Part shown: positions 17,003-23,885 of the stretch, piece after piece
Layout of the letters: each line of letters opens with the position of its first letter
Numbering within the stretch: position 1 is the first letter of the stretch
Made by a program: the position numbers and the translations under genes
The notes under the pieces: model-generated
What the model was told of the DNA's origin: nothing
Databases searched by the model: none
The model's input: the letters and a program-made list of their open reading frames with translations, nothing else
Assembly (NCBI GenBank): GCA_002314885.1
Contig: DCHT01000017.1
Span: 1 to 38,451 of the forward strand
Length of the DNA: 38,451 nt
Direction of reading: 5' to 3'
DNA from: Bacteroidales bacterium UBA1745
Lineage (GTDB): Bacteria; Bacteroidota; Bacteroidia; Bacteroidales; UBA932

Positions 17003-17007
17003 GGAGG
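17003..17007 (+). promoter_or_regulatory. Shine-Dalgarno-like GGAGG before the RAYT gene
   Basis: GGAGG lies 7 nt upstream of the ATG at 17015. Most genes in this window have no recognisable Shine-Dalgarno, as is usual in Bacteroidota, so this site is unusual and supports the 17015 start over the in-frame ATG at 17024. Confidence 0.5.
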
Positions 17008-17014
17008 CGATGGA

Positions 17015-17935
17015 ATGTGGCGAATGAAACATATTTATGCACGTGGAAACCATAGGACAGATATGTTCTATGAAAAACAGGATCTGATTTCAGCTTGGAA
17101 CCGTTTCTTTCTTTCAGCAGCAGCGACCGGAACGGAAATAGTGTCGCTGGTAATACTTAATTCACATTTTCATACAGGGGCTGACCCTGGTGCGCGCAAA
17201 GTGAGTGGACGCTTTCTCGAGGGCGTTACTTCGTTTATGCGCTCTTTAAGGATGAGTCTCAGTTTATACTATAATCATAAGAATGGTGTCAATGGATCTT
17301 TGGGCGCCAAATCCTATGGCAATGCTGAGGTGCGTCCAATAGAATATGATGGCGGTGAAGATCAGCGCGACTTGATCTGCTATCATATCAGAAACCCGTT
17401 TCATCACGGGATAACGGAGGACTTCCTGAATTGGGAATTCAGCACAGCTAAATTTGTGTTTGATATGACCGACCTTAGTCAATGTTACACTAGAGAAACT
17501 GCCCCGAAAAGCCTGTTGGAACGTGTCCTGCCTTCTCCTCACGACCTTCCGAAAGGATGGCTGATGATGAAGGATGGTCGAATTGTGCCACCTTCGGAGG
17601 TATTCAGAGCCGACAAGGTTGAAGCTTTATTTGGCACAAAAGAAAACTATTTGCGACAGCTTCAGAATGTCACTAGACGTGAGAGTGAAGGGGGAGAGGA
17701 ATCCGACAGACGGTGCTGTGCTGGTTCGGCCCGTGTAAAAGACGCTGCGCTTGTTAATTATCTGAATGATTTAGGTTGTCTTTCAATACCACAAATGACG
17801 ATCGACCAGAGGTATCAGGCTGTTTTTATCTTGAAAAAGCGATATTCGAACGCATCATCGAGGCAACTGGCCCGTTTATTCGATATTCCAGCAAGTTCAA
17901 TTCTTAGGAAATTGAAAAAAATGGCGCAGAAGTAG
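17015..17935 (+). CDS. REP-associated tyrosine transposase (RAYT; HUH/Y1 family)
   Basis: 306 residues. The N-terminal domain is a Y1 transposase: HIYARGNHRTDMFY replaces the usual (V/I)-x-x-R-G-N-N, the metal-binding HUH motif is His51-Phe-His53 in LNSHFHTGAD, and Tyr123 in ICYHIRNPFHHG is the probable catalytic tyrosine (compare YIxxNPxxxG in TnpA_REP proteins). Residues 205-230 look like a linker. The C-terminal 60 residues (TIDQRYQAVFILKKRYSNAS and ARLFDIPASSILRKLKK) look like a helix-turn-helix. RAYTs cut single-stranded REP hairpins and are domesticated, usually single-copy relatives of IS200/IS605 TnpA. Palindromes flank it at 16906 and 17922, and its own last residues MAQK and stop are part of the right-hand one. 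Base composition appears more AT-rich than its neighbours, suggesting transfer. Confidence 0.85.
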   Translation: MWRMKHIYARGNHRTDMFYEKQDLISAWNRFFLSAAATGTEIVSLVILNSHFHTGADPGARKVSGRFLEGVTSFMRSLRMSLSLYYNHKNGVNGSLGAKSYGNAEVRPIEYDGGEDQRDLICYHIRNPFHHGITEDFLNWEFSTAKFVFDMTDLSQCYTRETAPKSLLERVLPSPHDLPKGWLMMKDGRIVPPSEVFRADKVEALFGTKENYLRQLQNVTRRESEGGEESDRRCCAGSARVKDAALVNYLNDLGCLSIPQMTIDQRYQAVFILKKRYSNASSRQLARLFDIPASSILRKLKKMAQK

Positions 17936-17954
17936 TGCCACTAGTTCTGCGCCA
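17922..17954 (+). repeat. REP-like 33-bp palindrome, copy 5, right flank of RAYT
   Basis: Left arm TGGCGCAGAAG, core TAGTGCCACTA, right arm GTTCTGCGCCA. The arms pair perfectly and extend outward (AAA left, TTT right) to a 39-bp palindrome broken only at the centre and by one G-G opposition on each side. It ends the RAYT gene (tail MAQK). A -7 box for the peroxiredoxin follows after 5 nt. Confidence 0.95.
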
Positions 17955-17959
17955 TTTCT

Positions 17960-17967
17960 TATATTTG
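17960..17967 (+). promoter_or_regulatory. -7 box of the peroxiredoxin gene, next to repeat copy 5
   Basis: TATATTTG matches TAnnTTTG and ends 5 nt before the ATG at 17973, giving a nearly leaderless mRNA. The position of the -33 element falls inside the repeat, where no TTTG exists. Confidence 0.55.
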
Positions 17968-17972
17968 TGCGT

Positions 17973-18434
17973 ATGAACATCGGTGACAAAATTCCTGAGT
18001 TCCTCGGCGTTGACCAGGACGGTAAGGAGATCAAAAGCAGCGACTACAGAGGCCGCAAAATCGTACTTTACACATATCCGAAGGCCAATACTTCCGGCTG
18101 TACTGCGGAGGCTTGTTCATTGCAGGCTCACAAAGCGGAATTGGCCGCTGAGGGCTATGAGATAATAGGTATCAGCAAGGACAAGGTGGCAAATCAGAAG
18201 AAATTCGCGGACAATTACGGCCTCGAATTTCCGTTGATTGCAGACACCGAAACTACTCTCCTCCAGGAGCTCGGAGCCTGGGGGGAGAAGGTCGCTTGTG
18301 GCCACAGAACCATCGGTATCCTGCGTACGACATACCTCGTCAATGAGGAAGGCGTGATCGAGAAAATCTTCACTCCAAAGGAGATAAAGACGAAGATTCA
18401 CGCTGAGCAGATCTTAAAAGTGGTGCAGAAGTAG
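17973..18434 (+). CDS. bcp: Thioredoxin-dependent peroxiredoxin (BCP/PrxQ type)
   Basis: 153 residues from the ATG at 17973 (MNIGDKIPEFLGVDQDG). A GTG at 17967 overlaps the -7 box and is rejected. Peroxidatic Cys43 and resolving Cys48 are five residues apart in SGCTAEACSL, the PrxQ/BCP pattern, so it forms an intramolecular disulfide when reducing H2O2 or organic peroxides with thioredoxin. The C-terminus LKVVQK and stop come from repeat copy 6. The TAG shares its G with the GTG of the following gene. Confidence 0.93.
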   Translation: MNIGDKIPEFLGVDQDGKEIKSSDYRGRKIVLYTYPKANTSGCTAEACSLQAHKAELAAEGYEIIGISKDKVANQKKFADNYGLEFPLIADTETTLLQELGAWGEKVACGHRTIGILRTTYLVNEEGVIEKIFTPKEIKTKIHAEQILKVVQK

Positions 18435-18453
18435 TGGCACTAGTACTGCACCA
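18421..18453 (+). repeat. REP-like 33-bp palindrome, copy 6 (stop of bcp, start of alkD)
   Basis: Left arm TGGTGCAGAAG, core TAGTGGCACTA, right arm GTACTGCACCA. TAG at 18432-18434 stops the peroxiredoxin gene (tail VVQK), and GTG at 18434-18436, overlapping by one base, is the only plausible start of the AlkD gene. Confidence 0.94.
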
Positions 18454-19237
18454 ACTTTCAGCGAGAATTCTCGCTGCAGCGGACCCGTCGCAGGTGGAAG
18501 GCTTGTCCCGTTTTTTCAGAACGGGGCCTGGACAGTATGGCGAAGGTGATAAGTTCCTCGGCATCAAGGTACCTGTGACTAGAACCATTGTAAAGGAATA
18601 CTGGACGGAGGTGGCTTCCTTGATGAAGACCGATGATGGCCGCGAGATGGTTTTTGATGATCTCAATTCAAGCATTGCCAGCGAATATCACGAAGTAAGA
18701 CTCGCTGCGCTCTTGGCTCTGATCCAAGTGTATAAACACGAAAAAGCCCTCCGAGAGCGCTGTGTTGCCTTTTATCTCGATAATACTAGGTTTATAAACA
18801 ACTGGGACCTGGTGGATCTCAGCTGCTACGAAATCATCGGACAATGGCTCCTTGACAAACCGGAAAGACGTCAGTTGCTCTATGACTTGGCAACGTCTGG
18901 ACGCACGATATGGGAACGCCGCATCGGTATTGTCAGCACTATGGCATTTCTCCGCAAAGGTCAGTTGGATGACACATACGCCATCTGCGATATTTTCCTT
19001 TCAAAGCCCGCTATCGGAGAGGTGATCAATGATGCGACATCTACGAGGACGGAAGGCAAGATGCACGATTTGCTCCAAAAGGCCTGCGGATGGCTACTTC
19101 GCGAGGCCGGAAAACGCGACCAGGTGCGTCTGGAAGCGTATATTTTGGCAAATAAGGACGTCCTCCCACGCACGATGCTTCGATACGCTATAGAAAAATT
19201 CCCACCCGAAAAACGCGAAATTTTGGTGCAGAAGTAG
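18434..19237 (+). CDS. DNA alkylation repair protein of the AlkD type
   Basis: 267 residues. AlkD-like HEAT-repeat glycosylases excise alkylated bases without base flipping. Typical segments are RFFRTGPGQYGEGDKFLGIKVP near the N-terminus and NNWDLVDLSCYEIIG, which carries the Trp and Asp used in catalysis. Then come TSGRTIWERRIGIVS and the LQKACGWLLREAGKRD helix. The only workable start is the GTG inside repeat copy 6, so the first seven residues (MALVLHQ) are repeat-encoded; the next in-frame ATG is too far inside (about residue 65). An 18-bp perfect palindrome directly follows the repeat, within codons 9-15. The C-terminus LVQK and stop come from copy 7. Confidence 0.87.
   Translation: MALVLHQLSARILAAADPSQVEGLSRFFRTGPGQYGEGDKFLGIKVPVTRTIVKEYWTEVASLMKTDDGREMVFDDLNSSIASEYHEVRLAALLALIQVYKHEKALRERCVAFYLDNTRFINNWDLVDLSCYEIIGQWLLDKPERRQLLYDLATSGRTIWERRIGIVSTMAFLRKGQLDDTYAICDIFLSKPAIGEVINDATSTRTEGKMHDLLQKACGWLLREAGKRDQVRLEAYILANKDVLPRTMLRYAIEKFPPEKREILVQK
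18459..18476 (+). repeat. Perfect 18-bp palindrome at the alkD 5' end
   Basis: CAGCGAGAATTCTCGCTG is its own reverse complement. It begins 6 nt after repeat copy 6 and lies within the first 15 codons of alkD. It could fold into a hairpin in the mRNA or be a protein-binding site. Not seen elsewhere in the window. Confidence 0.8.
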
Positions 19238-19256
19238 TGGCACTAGTACTGCACCA
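19224..19256 (+). repeat. REP-like 33-bp palindrome, copy 7
   Basis: Identical in its 33 bp to copy 6. Its TAG at 19235-19237 ends alkD (tail LVQK). It is followed by ACTTTTTG. Confidence 0.94.
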
Positions 19257-19280
19257 CTTTTTGTAAAAAACAGATGAATT

Positions 19281-20150
19281 ATGAAACACTCTTTCAAACT
19301 TATCCCGCTCATTCTCATTGTTGGAATGTTTGCCTTTTCGCACCAGGCGTCTGCACGTCAGTATAAGGTCAATATCAGAGGTGCGGTAGGCAATCTTGTC
19401 GGCATCGTACACGTTCCGGATGCGGTCAAGGTGGACTCGGTCGTGGCGGAAAGGATCTACACTGCACCGGGCGAAACTTGTCCGGTGGCGATTCTGTGCC
19501 ACGGTCTGACTGGCAGCAAGAACAGCAAACTCATAGCAGCTGTTGCGGACAGTCTCGAGCACGTCGGCATTGCGGCGGTTCGCTTCGACTACAACGCCCA
19601 CGGCGAGAGCGAAGGCGACTTCAGCAAAATGACTGTGGTCAATGAAGTTGAGGACACATACGAGATATTCAAGTATGTCAAGTCGCTGCCGTTTACAGGC
19701 AAAATCGCCCTTCTGGGACACTCACAGGGTGGTTTGGTCTGCGGTCTTTTTGCCTCTTGGGTAACAGCGGACCTGGAGTGCCTCGTGTTGATGGCCCCGG
19801 GTGCCGTCATTCTCGATGGCTCCCGCAGCGGCAATTTCCTGGGCGAGTCTTTCGACCCGGCCAATCCTCCGGCAATCATCAATTTCTGGAAAAAGGACTT
19901 CGGCATTGCATATATCAAGACCGCTCAGAACCTGCCAATATGGGAAGAGGCGGCCAAATTTACGAAACCGACGCTGCTCGTCCACGCTTATGACGACAAG
20001 ACTGTACCATATTTCTATTCTGAGAAGTATCTCGAGGTGATGCCGAATGCAGAACTCATTTCACTGGAGGATAATGACCATAGTTTCCGCAAGGATCGTC
20101 CGGCCGCGGTTCTCCCTACGGTTGCTTTTCTCCAAAAATATTTAAATTAA
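19281..20150 (+). CDS. Exported alpha/beta hydrolase
   Basis: 289 residues with a Sec signal (MKHSFKLIPLILIVGMFAFS, cleavage near ASA). The nucleophile elbow is GHSQGG with Ser148, the acid is in HAYDDKTVP and the base His in DNDHSF. The oxyanion-hole region is CHGLTGSKN. The layout fits serine esterases such as cinnamoyl/feruloyl esterase-like or acyl hydrolases of gut Bacteroidales; the substrate is not determined. It does not end in a repeat, and rubrerythrin follows from its own promoter region. Confidence 0.86.
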   Translation: MKHSFKLIPLILIVGMFAFSHQASARQYKVNIRGAVGNLVGIVHVPDAVKVDSVVAERIYTAPGETCPVAILCHGLTGSKNSKLIAAVADSLEHVGIAAVRFDYNAHGESEGDFSKMTVVNEVEDTYEIFKYVKSLPFTGKIALLGHSQGGLVCGLFASWVTADLECLVLMAPGAVILDGSRSGNFLGESFDPANPPAIINFWKKDFGIAYIKTAQNLPIWEEAAKFTKPTLLVHAYDDKTVPYFYSEKYLEVMPNAELISLEDNDHSFRKDRPAAVLPTVAFLQKYLN

Positions 20151-20223
20151 AATAATTCAAATTTGAGTAACACTCAATTATATTATTTCATACCTTCGCC
20201 GAAAATAAAAAACATCAATAACT

Positions 20224-20763
20224 ATGAGCACTAAGTATTCAGGTACCCAGACTGAAAAGAATCTGGAAACAGCATTTGCCGGCGAAAGTCAGGCACGCAA
20301 CAAGTACACATATTTCGCATCCAAGGCAAAGAAGGACGGCTTCGAGCAGATCGCAGCCCTTTTCCTCGAGACTGCTGACAACGAGAAGGAGCACGCAAAG
20401 CTCTGGTTCAAGGAGCTCAACGGCATCGGCAGCACCACTGAGAACCTCGCAGCAGCCGCTGCAGGCGAGAACTACGAGTGGACTGATATGTACGCAGAGT
20501 TCGCAAAGACCGCTGATGAGGAAGGTTTCCCTGAGCTTGCAGAGAAGTTCCGCGGCGTTGCAGCCATCGAAAAGCGCCACGAGGAGCGTTATCGCGCCCT
20601 TCTTAAGAACATCGAGACCGCACAGGTATTCGAAAAATCAGAGGTCAAGGTGTGGGAGTGCCGCAACTGCGGTCACATCGTAGTCGGTACCAAGGCTCCT
20701 GAGAAATGCCCAGTCTGCGCACATCCTCAGGCTTATTTCGAGGTGCACAAGACCAACTTTTAG
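20224..20763 (+). CDS. Rubrerythrin
   Basis: 179 residues. The ferritin-like diiron domain (ETAFAGESQARNKYTYF with Glu21, and EKEH at 54-57; a second set E-K-R-H-E-E-R-Y later) is followed by a rubredoxin-like domain with Cys146/Cys149 and Cys162/Cys165 binding one iron. It reduces hydrogen peroxide in anaerobes. Highly biased codon use (GCA, AAG) suggests strong expression. A possible -7 TACCTTCG is at 20191-20198. The stop lies 8 nt before repeat copy 8 and a strong terminator follows. Confidence 0.95.
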   Translation: MSTKYSGTQTEKNLETAFAGESQARNKYTYFASKAKKDGFEQIAALFLETADNEKEHAKLWFKELNGIGSTTENLAAAAAGENYEWTDMYAEFAKTADEEGFPELAEKFRGVAAIEKRHEERYRALLKNIETAQVFEKSEVKVWECRNCGHIVVGTKAPEKCPVCAHPQAYFEVHKTNF

Positions 20764-20771
20764 CGAAAAAG

Positions 20772-20804
20772 TGGTGCAGAACTAGTGGCACTACTTCTGC
20801 GCCA
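20772..20804 (+). repeat. REP-like 33-bp palindrome, copy 8 (convergent intergenic)
   Basis: Left arm TGGTGCAGAAC, core TAGTGGCACTA, right arm CTTCTGCGCCA, preceded by GAAAAAG. It lies after the rubrerythrin stop rather than in it, between two convergent genes, so it donates no C-terminus here. Confidence 0.93.
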
Positions 20805-20817
20805 ACAACTGAGCAAG

Positions 20818-20862
20818 GCGCTCTACAGTTCGATCACAGGGCTGTAGAGCGCTTCGCCTTTT
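20818..20862 (+). terminator. Intrinsic terminator of rubrerythrin, overlapping the end of the convergent gene
   Basis: GCGCTCTACAG (20818-20828) and CTGTAGAGCGC (20842-20852) form a perfect 11-bp stem with a 13-nt loop, followed by CGCCTTTTTT. The stem contains the stop codon of the convergent phosphoesterase (20823-20825 on the minus strand). Confidence 0.75.
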
Positions 20863-22301
20863 TTGCCGTAGCAGTTTACGGGACGGATGGCGAAGCGTAC
20901 TGGGCGTAGTTCGCAGAAATCCTTCTTGGAATTGTGGTAAGCCTCGCGGTCGCGCAGTTCGAAATCGGCGAATACGCAGGTGACTTCGGCCTTGTCATTG
21001 GCTGCGCTCAGGTGGTAGCCCTTCGACATCACGCGCTTGGTGCAAATCGTCTTTGCGGTGTCGACGTCCAGAATCTCTGCGCAGACCTCATAGTCGAAGG
21101 CCTGTGGCTCTAAGGCGGTAGGGAAGTGGACGGTAAACTGGTGGCGAGGCACTCCATATCGGTCGCAGCCATCGGCCTCCGTAACCTTGACGGCAGCACT
21201 GGCAGCACCGAACTGCGGCGCCACGCTTTCAGCATCTCTCGCCTCAAAAGTCAGCGGACGCTTGCTCAGCGGCAGCGGAATACGCCATTCTCCGAGGCAG
21301 GCATCGTAGTGGAAATCGTGTTTCTCGAGCACGATGCAATTGTCGTAAATGGTCATATATTGGCCTTGCTGTCCGTCCTTGAACTGCTCCACAGGCATCT
21401 GGGACGGCACTTTTTCCTTGCTGTTGCAGACCATTGTGTTCTCGCGTCCGCCGAATGGGATGATATATCTCAGCGATGCGGTGCCTATGCTCGTAAAAGC
21501 TCCCTGCCACAGGGTGCGGTCATCGGTCAGGGACGTATGAGAGTGGCCTGAGAAGGCTATGCAGTTCGGGAAACGGGAGAGGATAGAAGTTGTTGTCCCG
21601 TCGTCCTGACCCCACGCCCAAGGTGCCGAACAGGTATCTTTCGGATGCGTATGCTGTATGTAGAAGAAGGGTTTGTCGCCTCCCACTCCGGCCGTGGCCA
21701 TAAACTCTGCCAGACCAGGTATGTTTTCTTTATTGTAGTAATGTGCACCAATGAAAGTGAAGCCGCAGACTTCCTTTTTCCATATAGGCGAATATGGCTC
21801 GTGGAAGGCGCGCTCCCACGATTCCTCTATGTGATTGATTATGAACTGATCGTGTGGAATGCCGAGATTTACCACTCGCTTGTTGTCGACTGCGGTCAGG
21901 TCGTGGTTGCCGGTAACGAATAGTTTTGCGACCGGTTTGCCGTCTGCGCCGAGTCCGTCCGAACCACCGTTTATCGAAGGGAAAACCCTGTTCCAGGCGT
22001 CCTGGACGTAGGATAACTGATCGTCCGTGCCCCAGTCTGCCATATCGCCCGCCACGATGACGCCGTCGACGCCACGGTCGCGGAACCATCTGAGGGCCTT
22101 TTCGAACCAGTCGGTGCTCTCCTTTTCAATGATATGTATGTCGCTCAGCACGCCGATTCGCGCACGTACCTTGCCCTTAGGCTTCAGTTCCTTGCGTGCC
22201 TTGGTGGCAGATTCGTTGGATTTTGCCGCCGCCAGCTGGGTGCCGACCACGGCCGCAGCACCGATTGCGGTGCCGATCTTGAGGAAGTTTCGTCTGTCCA
22301 T
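20823..22301 (-). CDS. Exported calcineurin-like metallophosphoesterase (Tat signal)
   Basis: 492 residues from the ATG at 22301. The frame to its right passes through repeat copy 9 and is rejected. The N-terminus MDRRNFLKIGTAIGAAAVVG is a twin-arginine signal. Metal-binding motifs are GVLSDIHI, IVAGDMADWG, TGNHD and FSGHSHTS, the set expected for dinuclear phosphoesterases. The C-terminal 170 residues look like a beta-sandwich. The substrate is probably an extracytoplasmic phosphate ester or nucleotide. Only 20 nt separate the start from the stop of the upstream minus-strand gene, and almost all of it is the repeat. Confidence 0.87.
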   Translation of the reverse strand: MDRRNFLKIGTAIGAAAVVGTQLAAAKSNESATKARKELKPKGKVRARIGVLSDIHIIEKESTDWFEKALRWFRDRGVDGVIVAGDMADWGTDDQLSYVQDAWNRVFPSINGGSDGLGADGKPVAKLFVTGNHDLTAVDNKRVVNLGIPHDQFIINHIEESWERAFHEPYSPIWKKEVCGFTFIGAHYYNKENIPGLAEFMATAGVGGDKPFFYIQHTHPKDTCSAPWAWGQDDGTTTSILSRFPNCIAFSGHSHTSLTDDRTLWQGAFTSIGTASLRYIIPFGGRENTMVCNSKEKVPSQMPVEQFKDGQQGQYMTIYDNCIVLEKHDFHYDACLGEWRIPLPLSKRPLTFEARDAESVAPQFGAASAAVKVTEADGCDRYGVPRHQFTVHFPTALEPQAFDYEVCAEILDVDTAKTICTKRVMSKGYHLSAANDKAEVTCVFADFELRDREAYHNSKKDFCELRPVRFAIRPVNCYGKKGEALYSPVIEL

Positions 22302-22302
22302 T

Positions 22303-22335
22303 TGGTGCAGTACTAGTGGCACTACTTCTGCGCCA
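22303..22335 (-). repeat. REP-like 33-bp palindrome, copy 9 (stop of one gene, one base from next ATG)
   Basis: On the plus strand: left arm TGGTGCAGTAC, core TAGTGGCACTA, right arm CTTCTGCGCCA. Read on the minus strand, its TAG (22324-22322) stops the Fib_succ-type lipoprotein gene with tail VAQK. One base after the unit comes the ATG of the phosphoesterase, so the repeat is the whole intergenic region. Confidence 0.94.
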
Positions 22336-23032
22336 CTTTGTCCATCACCGGCCTGACTAGCGCACTGAGGTAGCCATAAGTGTTGCCTGCTCCCATACTG
22401 CCGGAAAGCACGTACATCTGTGTACCATTGTAGGTCGGATTGCTCGACTTGTCGGAGGTCCATCCGTAGTAGTTCTCTTTGCTGTTTCCACCGTAACCTG
22501 GGAAGAACAGGACTCCCTTTGTAGTCCAGACTACTCTGCCGATCTGTCCATTGTACGTAACGACTTCAATTGAAGCATTCCTGAGTTCGTATGCTTCCTG
22601 CTGAGTTGGCAGCCTCCAGCCATTGCCGATGAGGGTAACGGCCTGGTCATATTCTCCGGAAAGCCCGTCAATCTCGTCGTACTTCGAATTGGTCGTCTTG
22701 TTGGCACTGTCCCAGAATATCCAAGCATCCTGCTTTTTTACTTGTTCGTCAAATGTCTGTATATCTCCCCATAAGAAGAACTTACCTAACTTTCCGACGC
22801 TCTCAGCTCCCAGATCTATCGCTGACCAATACACGCTCAGGCCGAGGTCCACGGCGTATTTGTCGAATTCGCAGGTCTGGTCTTTCTCTGGAATTGCGCT
22901 GGTTTGCTTCTCAATATAGGCTGTTGCTTCCTCTACTGTTGCGTCTCCTTTAATGACGTCTTTGGCGATTTTTTCCGTGCAGCTGCTGATTACTGGAATG
23001 ATGATGGCTGCGATGAGCAGTGTTTTTTTCAT
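22322..23032 (-). CDS. Lipoprotein with a Fibrobacter-succinogenes-type major paralogous domain
   Basis: 236 residues from the ATG at 23032, with an SPII signal (MKKTLLIAAIIIPVISSC). The domain starts at VDLGLSVYWSAIDLG, and includes GNGWRLPTQQEAYELRNA and the aromatic region LFFPGYGGNSKENYYGWTSD. This family is common in Bacteroidales surface proteins and has a C-type-lectin-like or formylglycine-enzyme-like fold; a binding role is likely. The C-terminal VAQK and stop are repeat-encoded. The promoter at 23055-23086 probably drives this gene and the phosphoesterase. Confidence 0.82.
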   Translation of the reverse strand: MKKTLLIAAIIIPVISSCTEKIAKDVIKGDATVEEATAYIEKQTSAIPEKDQTCEFDKYAVDLGLSVYWSAIDLGAESVGKLGKFFLWGDIQTFDEQVKKQDAWIFWDSANKTTNSKYDEIDGLSGEYDQAVTLIGNGWRLPTQQEAYELRNASIEVVTYNGQIGRVVWTTKGVLFFPGYGGNSKENYYGWTSDKSSNPTYNGTQMYVLSGSMGAGNTYGYLSALVRPVMDKVAQK

Positions 23033-23054
23033 TGGTTTTCTGATTTGATTTGCG

Positions 23055-23086
23055 TAAAGGTACAATCTAATCAGTCTTTTTCCAAA
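23055..23086 (-). promoter_or_regulatory. Promoter of the Fib_succ-type lipoprotein gene
   Basis: On the minus strand TTTG (plus CAAA at 23083-23086) and TACCTTTA (plus TAAAGGTA at 23055-23062) are 20 nt apart, close to the Bacteroidota consensus. The ATG is 22 nt downstream. Confidence 0.6.
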
Positions 23087-23090
23087 TCTA

Positions 23091-23648
23091 TCATTCGCCT
23101 ATCGATACCTTGGTGGAGCCTCCCGCAGGCAGCACGAGGTATGCACGATAAGGATAGCAATGGCTGCTGGAAGTCGTTTTCAACAGGGCAGTTCCGTCGG
23201 CGTTGAGCTTGTATCGGCCTTCGCCGGTGGTCACTGTGCTGAACGTTCCATAGATTCCGGCTTTACCGCCGTCAGGGTTGACCACTGTGCTCTTGAGAAC
23301 GCTGGTGTTGACTTCGATAGTCCAGTCCTTGTTTTCGCTCTCCGCGTCCAACTGGATGAAGCAAGGCACGCCCGCAGGCACTGTCTTCACCTCCTCGAGC
23401 TTCACTTTGGTGGTGTTGCCTTCCACTGTGCAGCTGTTGTAGATCATCAGTTTGCAGCCGCTGCCAGGCAGCATCGACGGCTCGAGACCGAACGGCAGAC
23501 ATACGGAAATCATACCTTTCATATACTTCGCGGCACGGGTATAGCGAATATGCGTCGCACCCTCGAGGCTCGGTATAGCGTCGGCCTCGTCGTCAAGGAT
23601 AATATATGATACGGGGCTATGGGAATTTAATTGTTCTGAATGAACCAA
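23091..23648 (-). pseudogene. Remnant of a surface protein C-terminal domain without a proper start
   Basis: About 185 codons are open, but no ATG is near the beginning; only TTG at 23648 is available, and the first ATG is about 43 codons in (MKGMISVCLPFG). The content (ISVCLPFG, TVPAGVPCFIQL, GIYGTFST, YPYRAYLVLP) matches the C-terminal domain of large Bacteroidales secreted proteins, where a much longer N-terminal part and a signal peptide are expected. The frame begins immediately beside the stop of the small-peptide gene. I read it as the tail left after a deletion; a truncated but translated gene with a non-ATG start is the alternative. Confidence 0.55.
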
Positions 23649-23785
23649 TTGCTGGTGTCTCCCTCCTTGACGCTCTCAACGGAGTTCGGTGAAGTGCAGA
23701 GCATAGCATTGCTCTCGGTCTCGAGAACCTGCATCCACGGGCTCTCGTAGCCCTTTTCCAGGGCTTTCACAGCTGTCGTTTTCAT
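23627..23785 (-). CDS. Small Bacteroidales peptide (YESP...LCTS type)
   Basis: 52 residues from the ATG at 23785: begins MKTTAVKALEKGYESPWMQV and continues LETESNAMLCTS. The Y-E-S-P-x-x-x-(V/L)-(L/M)-E...C-T pattern recurs in the 46-residue peptide at 30281, so they are members of one small family. Both lie directly upstream of surface-protein genes. It has no signal peptide. The function is unknown; a leader, chaperone-like or modified-peptide precursor role are all possible. A terminator-like hairpin lies between its promoter and the ATG. Confidence 0.65.
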   Translation of the reverse strand: MKTTAVKALEKGYESPWMQVLETESNAMLCTSPNSVESVKEGDTSNWFIQNN

Positions 23786-23820
23786 CTTATTCGTGTATGT
23801 GTGGTGTATCAATCTACAAA

Positions 23821-23867
23821 CAAAAAAGTCGTCTGTCGGGCCCGTCAAGGGTGCACACAGACAACTT
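23821..23867 (-). terminator. Terminator-like hairpin in the leader of the small-peptide gene
   Basis: On the minus strand AAGTTGTCTGT (23867-23857) pairs with ACAGACGACTT (23836-23826) over 11 bp with one G-U, with a 20-nt loop containing GGGCCC, and is followed by a run of six T. It sits between the promoter at 23886-23917 and the ATG at 23785, so it could attenuate transcription. Confidence 0.65.
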
Positions 23868-23885
23868 CAATTTTCGTTGGTTCTG

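Noticed and set aside
17967..17972. GTG start for the peroxiredoxin at 17967
   Set aside because: It overlaps the last base of the -7 box and adds only two residues; the ATG at 17973 gives the normal family N-terminus.
22302..22463. Extension of the Tat phosphoesterase upstream through repeat copy 9
   Set aside because: It would bury the twin-arginine signal and read the upstream lipoprotein gene in the wrong frame.
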